Origin: Sporodiniella umbellata | Lineage: Eukaryota; Mucoromycota; Mucoromycetes; Mucorales; Rhizopodaceae | Reading direction: 5' to 3' | Assembly (NCBI GenBank): GCA_025677835.1 | Contig: JAIXMR010000049.1 | Location: 62,001-126,000, forward strand | DNA: 64,000 nt | Shown here: positions 58,183 to 64,000 of the stretch, in pieces | Position numbering within the stretch: position 1 is the stretch's first letter | Layout: each line of letters begins with the position of its first letter | The notes under the pieces: generated by a model | What the model saw: the letters and a program-made list of their open reading frames with translations, nothing else | The model's database searches: none | Told to the model about the DNA's origin: nothing | Made by a program: the position numbers and the translations under genes

Positions 58183-60624
58183 ATGACACATGATACTATG
58201 AATGACAACAACAACAACAACAGCAACAACAGTACAAAGTCGAGAGGGAAAATAGCCTCACAAGACCCCAACAAAATCGACAAGGCCGGAAGAACCAAAG
58301 TGTTCTACTTTACTTCTTCTGGCAACCTAGAAAAAGTCCAAGAGTTAGTTGAACGAGGAGCCAACGTGAATCATAAAGACCATGCTGGCTGGACCCCGCT
58401 TCACGAAGCAGCCATCAAAGGACAATACCAAGTCGCAAAATACCTAATACAACAAGGCGCTGTCGTCAACGCCCGAGGCTTTGAAGACGATACACCTCTG
58501 CATGATGCCTGCAGCTATGGATTCTTTGACTGTGTTCAACTGCTAGTCGACTCGGGCGCCAACGTCTATGCGCTGAACAGCGAAAAGCAGATGCCTTTGG
58601 ATGTTTGCGATGACGACAAGTGTATTGAGGTCATGAAACTCAAAATCGATAGCCTCGAAAAAATAGCATCAGCCGACGCACAGGGAAAAACCCGACTGCA
58701 CCGGGCCTCTATCGAAGGCGACCTTGAGAGCGTCGAAAGAGTGCTCAGGGAAGGCGACAATGTAAACGCTGTAGACCGAAATCTGTATACTCCACTCCAC
58801 TGCGCTGCGCAACATGGCCATCTATCAGTGGTCGAGGCCCTGATCAAAAACGGAGCGGACATCAACAGCCTGGACCTGAACGGGTCTACCGTGCTGCATA
58901 TCGCCTGCCAGCATTCCCACTCATCCATTGCCCAGTATCTGATCGATGCTGGTGCTCATGTGCATGCACAAGACAAGAACGAACAGACGCCTTACGGGGT
59001 AGCCAGTTCGGTTGCCATTCGACAAATCATTACTGCATTCATTGACGAAGAAAAACGACAAAGGGCGACTACTGAAGCCATTGACGAAATCACCTTTGTT
59101 TCCAACACCAAACAAAAAAGGATATCCAAGTCTTCCAGAGAGGACACTGCGCTCTCTCGTGAAGAAAGAAAGATACAGGCCATCATGCGTTCGTTTGAAA
59201 AAGCTGAAAAGAGCCAACAGGCCAAAAAACCTAAAAAAGAGAAAACTGTAAATAACAACACCACCCACAAAAAGCGAAAGACCGGCACTCCCTCTAGAGA
59301 ATGTTCTGTTGAAGTCAACACTGCCAGTACACCGCCAGCCAAGAAGAAACCTGCTGTAGATATATCCAAGCTAGACCCACACAAGAAAGACACCAGCGGT
59401 CGCACCCAGCTTTTCAAATGGTCCGTTCGTGGCCATCGCGAAGCGGTGGAGGCCCTACTGAAAGCCGGTGCCAACCCTAGCGAAAAAGACAACGCAGGCT
59501 ACACAGCGCTTCATGAAGCCGCGCTTGCTGGAAAAACAGAGATCGTTCGGCTCTTACTGGAAAACAATGCGGAAGTCAACGCCAAAGGAGCAGATCTAGA
59601 CACACCTCTTCATGACGCTGCTGAGAACGGATACCCTGAAATCATTCAGCTCTTACTCGATTATGGAGCCCAAACAACAATACAGAATGCCAAAGGGCAG
59701 ACACCGCTAGACATTGCTGAAGAGGAAGAAGATCCTGAGATCATCCGACTTCTCAAGCAGCACAAGCCCGCAAAACCCAAGAAACGTCGACTGGTACTTG
59801 CAGCCAACATGTCTTGTAAACAGCCTCAATCGCCCGTGTCGCCTGTCAGCCTTGAAAATGTCAAGACTGAGGGTCACCTCAAAGACGCCAAAGCACACGC
59901 CCGACAGCTCTCCGGGCAGCACTTGCCCAAGAAGAGCCTCAAGAACCTACAGATCGTCAAGACTGAGGTGCTCTTTGATGGCTATCAACCATTGATCCCC
60001 ACACCGCCGCCTGACCATTGGTCCCGGGTAATCAAGAAAGAAGAAGAGCCAATGGAACTCTACGACCAAAGACCTCACTACCCATCGGTCCATTGTGCCT
60101 CAAGGTTCCTGCCGCTCTATACAATTCAACAGGCAGAGAGTGAACATAGCAGCAGCTTTTACGTAGCTGATGTCCAGGTCGGACTTCTCCTGGGCATCTC
60201 CACTGAACAGATTCTGAAACAATATCCTTATCTTACCAGGAAGAAAGTGTCGCCCAAAGAAAAAGAACGCTTATGGTCGCCGCTGTCACCCATGCTTTGC
60301 GCCAGTGCTCCGTTGTTGACCGACGAGGATCAAAAAGACCAACAGAAAGAAGTCAAAGAGACCGAAAAACAACGCTTCTTGAAAAAAGACGTGTATTTCA
60401 TTCGACTGGACCAGGTCGTTTCTATCATCAAGAACGACTATAGTCATCTAAGCGAGATACTGATCACCATCACCCTCGATATCGGCTATCAACCTTCCAA
60501 CCAACAGAAACACCCTGTAAAGCAAAAAATCAATCATGTAAAATTACCACCCAAGTTTGCCATGAAAATGCGAAAATGCGGATTGCTCAATAATAAAACG
60601 GAGGATGGCAAGAATACCTCGTAA
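58183..60624 (+). CDS. Ankyrin-repeat protein, Hos4-like
   Basis: Single-exon protein of about 813 aa from the chosen ATG (MTHDTMNDNNNNNSNN). An upstream in-frame ATG at 58069 would add a hydrophobic segment that does not fit a nuclear protein, and the sequence just before 58183 looks like leader. There are three clusters of ankyrin repeats: about residues 35-150 (GWTPLHEAAIKGQYQVAKYL, DDTPLHDACSYGFFDCVQLL), 170-280 (LYTPLHCAAQHGHLSVVEAL) and 400-530 (GYTALHEAALAGKTEIVRLL, LDTPLHDAAENGYPEIIQLL). Between them is a Lys-rich linker with nuclear-localisation-like KKPKKEK. The C-terminal domain (YVADVQVGLLLGISTEQILK to the end) resembles the region after the ankyrins in fungal Hos4-type proteins of the Set3 histone deacetylase complex. 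That assignment is tentative. Confidence 0.65.
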   Translation: MTHDTMNDNNNNNSNNSTKSRGKIASQDPNKIDKAGRTKVFYFTSSGNLEKVQELVERGANVNHKDHAGWTPLHEAAIKGQYQVAKYLIQQGAVVNARGFEDDTPLHDACSYGFFDCVQLLVDSGANVYALNSEKQMPLDVCDDDKCIEVMKLKIDSLEKIASADAQGKTRLHRASIEGDLESVERVLREGDNVNAVDRNLYTPLHCAAQHGHLSVVEALIKNGADINSLDLNGSTVLHIACQHSHSSIAQYLIDAGAHVHAQDKNEQTPYGVASSVAIRQIITAFIDEEKRQRATTEAIDEITFVSNTKQKRISKSSREDTALSREERKIQAIMRSFEKAEKSQQAKKPKKEKTVNNNTTHKKRKTGTPSRECSVEVNTASTPPAKKKPAVDISKLDPHKKDTSGRTQLFKWSVRGHREAVEALLKAGANPSEKDNAGYTALHEAALAGKTEIVRLLLENNAEVNAKGADLDTPLHDAAENGYPEIIQLLLDYGAQTTIQNAKGQTPLDIAEEEEDPEIIRLLKQHKPAKPKKRRLVLAANMSCKQPQSPVSPVSLENVKTEGHLKDAKAHARQLSGQHLPKKSLKNLQIVKTEVLFDGYQPLIPTPPPDHWSRVIKKEEEPMELYDQRPHYPSVHCASRFLPLYTIQQAESEHSSSFYVADVQVGLLLGISTEQILKQYPYLTRKKVSPKEKERLWSPLSPMLCASAPLLTDEDQKDQQKEVKETEKQRFLKKDVYFIRLDQVVSIIKNDYSHLSEILITITLDIGYQPSNQQKHPVKQKINHVKLPPKFAMKMRKCGLLNNKTEDGKNTS

Positions 60625-61889
60625 ATAAAACAAAACCGCTTTGTTTTTATTCTTCTTTTCTTTTATTATCGTTATTATTTTGTATCATAGAAGACACAAC
60701 TATCATCCTCACCACTCACTTTCAGCACTCTCACACTCTCACATAAACTCTTTTTTTTTTTTTTTTTTTTTCATCATTATCTTTTACAAGTATTTTATTC
60801 TGTTTACTTTGAAAAAATAAATAAAATTCTCTCTCTTTTTTTTTTTTTTCTTTATTTTGTAAATACAAACCATAAATAAACAAAACAACGACAAGAGGAG
60901 GATGTAGTACTCTCAGAAGAACACTACAGTCATTAAAAGTCTTTTGGAGAGGGTTAGATTTGGGTCGGCCATCCTTAGTGCTTTCTACAAAAGCTTTTTT
61001 TCTGTTAAAGATGGATATCTATTTTCTTGACCAGTCGTTACTATTGCTCTCGTTGCGTTTCTATACGCAGTATGTATTCTTTAGATCGTTAGCTCAAAAC
61101 TGTGTAGAGTTTATGAGCTACTACCAAACCGGTTCTAATCAACCAAAGGGAGTGCAAATCAAATCGTTCATCGTTCCTCTTTTATATCCTGTGCTGTTTA
61201 TTTGCTTTTTAGTGTAGGTATCCTCTCTTTCCCCCCCCTTTTTTTTCCAGTCTGTTTATAGCATGTATCTAAGAACTCTATTTCGATATTTATCCGTAGT
61301 GCGTGAGCCTTACTAAAAAAAGAGGTGATCTCTGGTGCACAAGAATTTCCATTGTCATAATGACCCATAGTTGTTTCGCATTTTGGTTCATTTCTTAACT
61401 TTCGAGTGTTTAGCGAAATACAATGCGAAACAATTAAACAAAAAAAAAAAAAAAAAAAGAGGTAAAGGAGTATTCAAAGTCTGTTGCGTATAGAACTTTG
61501 GCTCAGTCACTGAAGCGATTTGGATTCACAAAGACAGCTTGTAAACTTGGTTTGTTTGTAAGCCATTAAATCCAGACGCTGCTTGCTGCAATTTGCAATG
61601 TTAATGGAAACAAACTTGGAATCTACAAACTAATGATGGTGCATGGATGACTACAATAAGAAAATACATCATAACACAGCAAACTGACTTCAAATTTGTT
61701 TTGTACTGAGCTGAACTTCAGTCAGCAGTTAAACACGCACAGGTTTGGCTCTCGCTCCCACCCAAAAAAAAATTCAAGTGAAAGAGAAACAAAAGAAAGG
61801 TCTTGAATTTATTTATAAGTTATACTGGAAATCGTTTCAATCAAAAAGAATTGAGATTAAAAGTTCTGAGCATAGATTGCATCAGCTCT
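60625..61889. other. Intergenic region, ankyrin gene to MCR1
   Basis: 1.3 kb between convergent 3' ends, with T/A homopolymers near 60750-60770, 60838-60850 and 61440-61459. No gene supported. Confidence 0.4.
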
Positions 61890-63156
61890 TTAGAACTTGA
61901 AGACGTTTTCTTGGTTATAGCCCAACCTAAAAGAAAGCGCATGTTAGAAAGTGGAGAGTATTATGAAATTTCAACTTACTCCTTCAGGATACCAGAGAGT
62001 TCACCTTGCTTCATGCCCTTCTTAGGACCGGCAATGGAGGCAACCATAGGGGGAGGACCGCAGACCATGATGACAGCATCCTTTTCTTCAGGCGAGGGGA
62101 AGTTGGCCTTGATGACATCAGCTGTAATATAACCTCGAAGACCCTTCCAGTTTTCGGGAACCTTATCGAGGGTATAGATGACCTTGAAACGGTCGGGGTG
62201 CTTTTCAGCAATCTTATCCAATTCATCTTTTAACAAGATATCCTTTTCAGACACGTTAGCAAAGACCAAGGTGATCTTGGTCTTCTTGTCAGTCGACTTT
62301 TCGTTGAATACACGACGGATCACTTGGAGCATAGGGGTGATACCAGTACCACCGGCAACCATACCTACATTGGCCTTTTGATCCTTTTCCCAGTCATACT
62401 TGGGAATAGGACCCTTGAAGTCGAGCTTGTCACCGATCTTCATGTCGTGAATAATGGGAGTCAACTTTCCTGTAGCATATTTCTTGATGACAAAGTCAAG
62501 GTGGCCATCGGTCTATTGGACGTGTTAGAGTTCGTGTTAAGGTGTTATTTGAAACTTACATCGTTATCAGAAATGGGTGTATAAGGACGAATAATAGGCT
62601 TATCTCCTTCAACTTCATGACGGGCTACAACACAAGAGGCCACAGGGAGGCCTGCGTTTTGGTTTTCAGGAAGAGCAAAACGGAAAATGCTGGTATCGTG
62701 AGAGATCTTTTCCACGCTGATCAACTAATCCAAACATTTGAGCTTAACATTCACTTATCTTTAACGCTAGCTTACCTTGAGTGATGTAAAGTCAGGAGCG
62801 TTAAAGTGGGCAACGTCTTGCTTGGTTTCAACCTTGGCTTCAGGAGCAACAGACTTGACTGTAGATTGGCTTTGGTTGAAAGTAAGACCAGCAACAGCAC
62901 CAACACCCAATAAAGTAGCCAACAAAATCTTACTACCGCCCTTCTTGGGGGCTTCAGTAGTAAATTGACGTGTTCTACCGAGGCCCTGTCATTATCCAAA
63001 AAGAAATAAAAAAAAGAAAGAACGCGGTTAATACGACCTTTATACACTAGGTAATTATTGTTTTTTTTTTTGTAATACCTGAGAAGCAAAACGGTAGGTA
63101 GGGTTCATGGCAGATACGCGAACAGCGTTAGATAAAGCAGAGGTAAGAGGACGCAT
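61890..63156 (-). CDS. MCR1: NADH-cytochrome b5 reductase, mitochondrial type
   Basis: FAD enzyme passing electrons from NADH to cytochrome b5, located in the outer membrane and intermembrane space in yeast. About five exons. The first starts MRPLTSALSNAVRVSAMNPT at 63156, a mitochondrial-type N-terminus, followed by a hydrophobic anchor (ILLATLLGVGAVAGLTF). FAD-binding motif RPYTPIS lies in the exon near 62550-62730, GPIPKYDWEK near 62400, then the NADH site GMVAGGTGITPMLQVIRR and CGPPPMVASIAGPKK. The last short exon (61890-61929) gives LGYNQENVFKF with the stop at 61890-61892; the C-terminal FKF is normal for the family. Introns near 61930-61977, 62514-62560, 62728-62776 and 62988-63080. 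Length about 310 aa, as expected for Mcr1. Confidence 0.93.
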
Positions 63157-64000
63157 AATAAATAATATGTAACGAAGAAGAAAAAGATTAAAAAAGAATA
63201 AAAAAAAAATTAAATAAACGGAAAAATTGCGCCTAATCTATTTTTTTTTTTTTTTTTTTTGACTGGCAAAAAAAAAAATACAACAATGTCAATTTTACAA
63301 GGCTAAACGTAAAGAAAAAAAAAAAAGATAAACGTAAAGAAAAAAAATAAGGTATAAAATGAGTAGTTTTTGTCAAAACAGTGCATACATCCGGATAGTT
63401 TTATCTTAGTGAGCAATCTACTTTTGTTTTGATCGGACTGCTTTTAATTTCATCATAGTTTTATTATAGCGCATCTTTTGTTTCCACATTGATTTGAGCT
63501 TGAGAAAGGGGAATTAAAAAAAAACAGCCTAGATGGGGTAGCCTAGTTCCAATTCCTATTTCATGTATTGGTAAAAAAAGAAAAAATAGGTACGTTTGTA
63601 TATAAAAGTCTTTTATACAAAACATAAACCGCGTACAAAAACATCCAAAGTGACGATCACTAGTATTTCTTTTTAGAGTGCGAGCGCTTTATTAAAGATA
63701 CATCCTAGCGCTTAATAATTCTCAGCAGCGTCATTAGTAATCAGTCTCGCTTTCTTTTTTTTTTTTTTGATAACGCGTATAACACAGAAAGACGCCACTT
63801 CTGAAATTTTTATTAAGTTTTAGACATTCTGAAAGGAACTTTGGCTTAATATGAGTTGAGAAATTTTCAATGTAACAAAACAAACTTATAGTAAAAACGC
63901 TCTGCCTAGTGGTATTTTGAGCTTGTATCTATCTTTGATAAGAACGTTGTCAATCAGAAAAACTTTCAGGTTGTGCTTAGAAACATAGTTTTTATTTAGT
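63157..64000. other. Intergenic region to the right edge
   Basis: 840 bp with T20 (63241-63260) and other runs; it includes the MCR1 promoter. No gene supported. Confidence 0.4.

Noticed and set aside
60960..61217. 85-aa hydrophobic ORF downstream of the ankyrin gene
   Set aside because: It lacks an ATG at its start, has no recognisable family, and the neighbouring frames are equally open in this low-complexity region.
1..64000. CRISPR arrays, rRNA operons, bacterial operon signals
   Set aside because: None seen; spliced genes and fungal families show the window is eukaryotic.

Overview
The window looks like nuclear DNA of an early-diverging filamentous fungus, most likely Mucoromycota (Mucorales-type). 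The reasons are AT-rich DNA, many short introns (about 40-80 nt, GT...AG), typical fungal genes (CLA4-type PAK kinase, ATG13, SPB4, Rieske protein, MCR1, GPI-anchored wall proteins), a plant/bacterial-type 2-isopropylmalate synthase, and proteins that yeasts usually lack (NCBP3, an ITFG2-like FG-GAP protein, a DNAAF5-like HEAT protein, QTRT2). Gene calls come from reading conserved motifs and joining exons by eye. No database search was run.

Layout. 1-20.2 kb is gene-dense: IRE1 (cut by the left edge), a Kelch-BTB protein, a PH-CRIB-kinase PAK, NCBP3, an ITFG2-like propeller, QTRT2, dihydroorotase, a DNAAF5-like HEAT protein, an FLVCR-like transporter, a small secreted Cys-rich protein and ATG13 (seven exons). 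20.2-26.5 kb is gene-poor and holds a decayed, 5'-truncated non-LTR retrotransposon and a second decayed coding region. 26.5-34 kb is dense again: leucine synthase, Rieske protein, an Ssp120/nucleobindin-like EF-hand protein, VPS29, NDUFA5 and a Dal5-family transporter. 34-37.6 kb is gene-poor. Two tandem GPI-anchored wall proteins follow (37.6-39.3 kb), then about 7 kb without a supportable gene, an ALMT/FUSC-like membrane protein (46.2-48.2 kb), and another 4 kb gap with a perfect 196-bp inverted repeat. The right part has the SPB4 helicase, a 2.3-kb TIR transposon with TA flanks and no recognised transposase, a large ankyrin protein and the MCR1 reductase.

The genes are mostly unrelated housekeeping and signalling functions and do not form a metabolic cluster. 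Shared themes are the secretory and endomembrane system (IRE1, EF-hand luminal protein, VPS29, ATG13), mitochondria (Rieske, NDUFA5, MCR1), RNA (NCBP3, QTRT2, SPB4) and wall/morphogenesis (PAK, GPI proteins). Neighbouring genes are often packed very tightly (17-74 bp gaps), while the gene-poor stretches carry decayed repeats and long homopolymers.

The most unusual items are the TIR element at 55,525-57,836, the sharply bounded perfect inverted repeat at 50,000-51,259, and a dynein-assembly-factor homologue in what appears to be a non-flagellate fungus.
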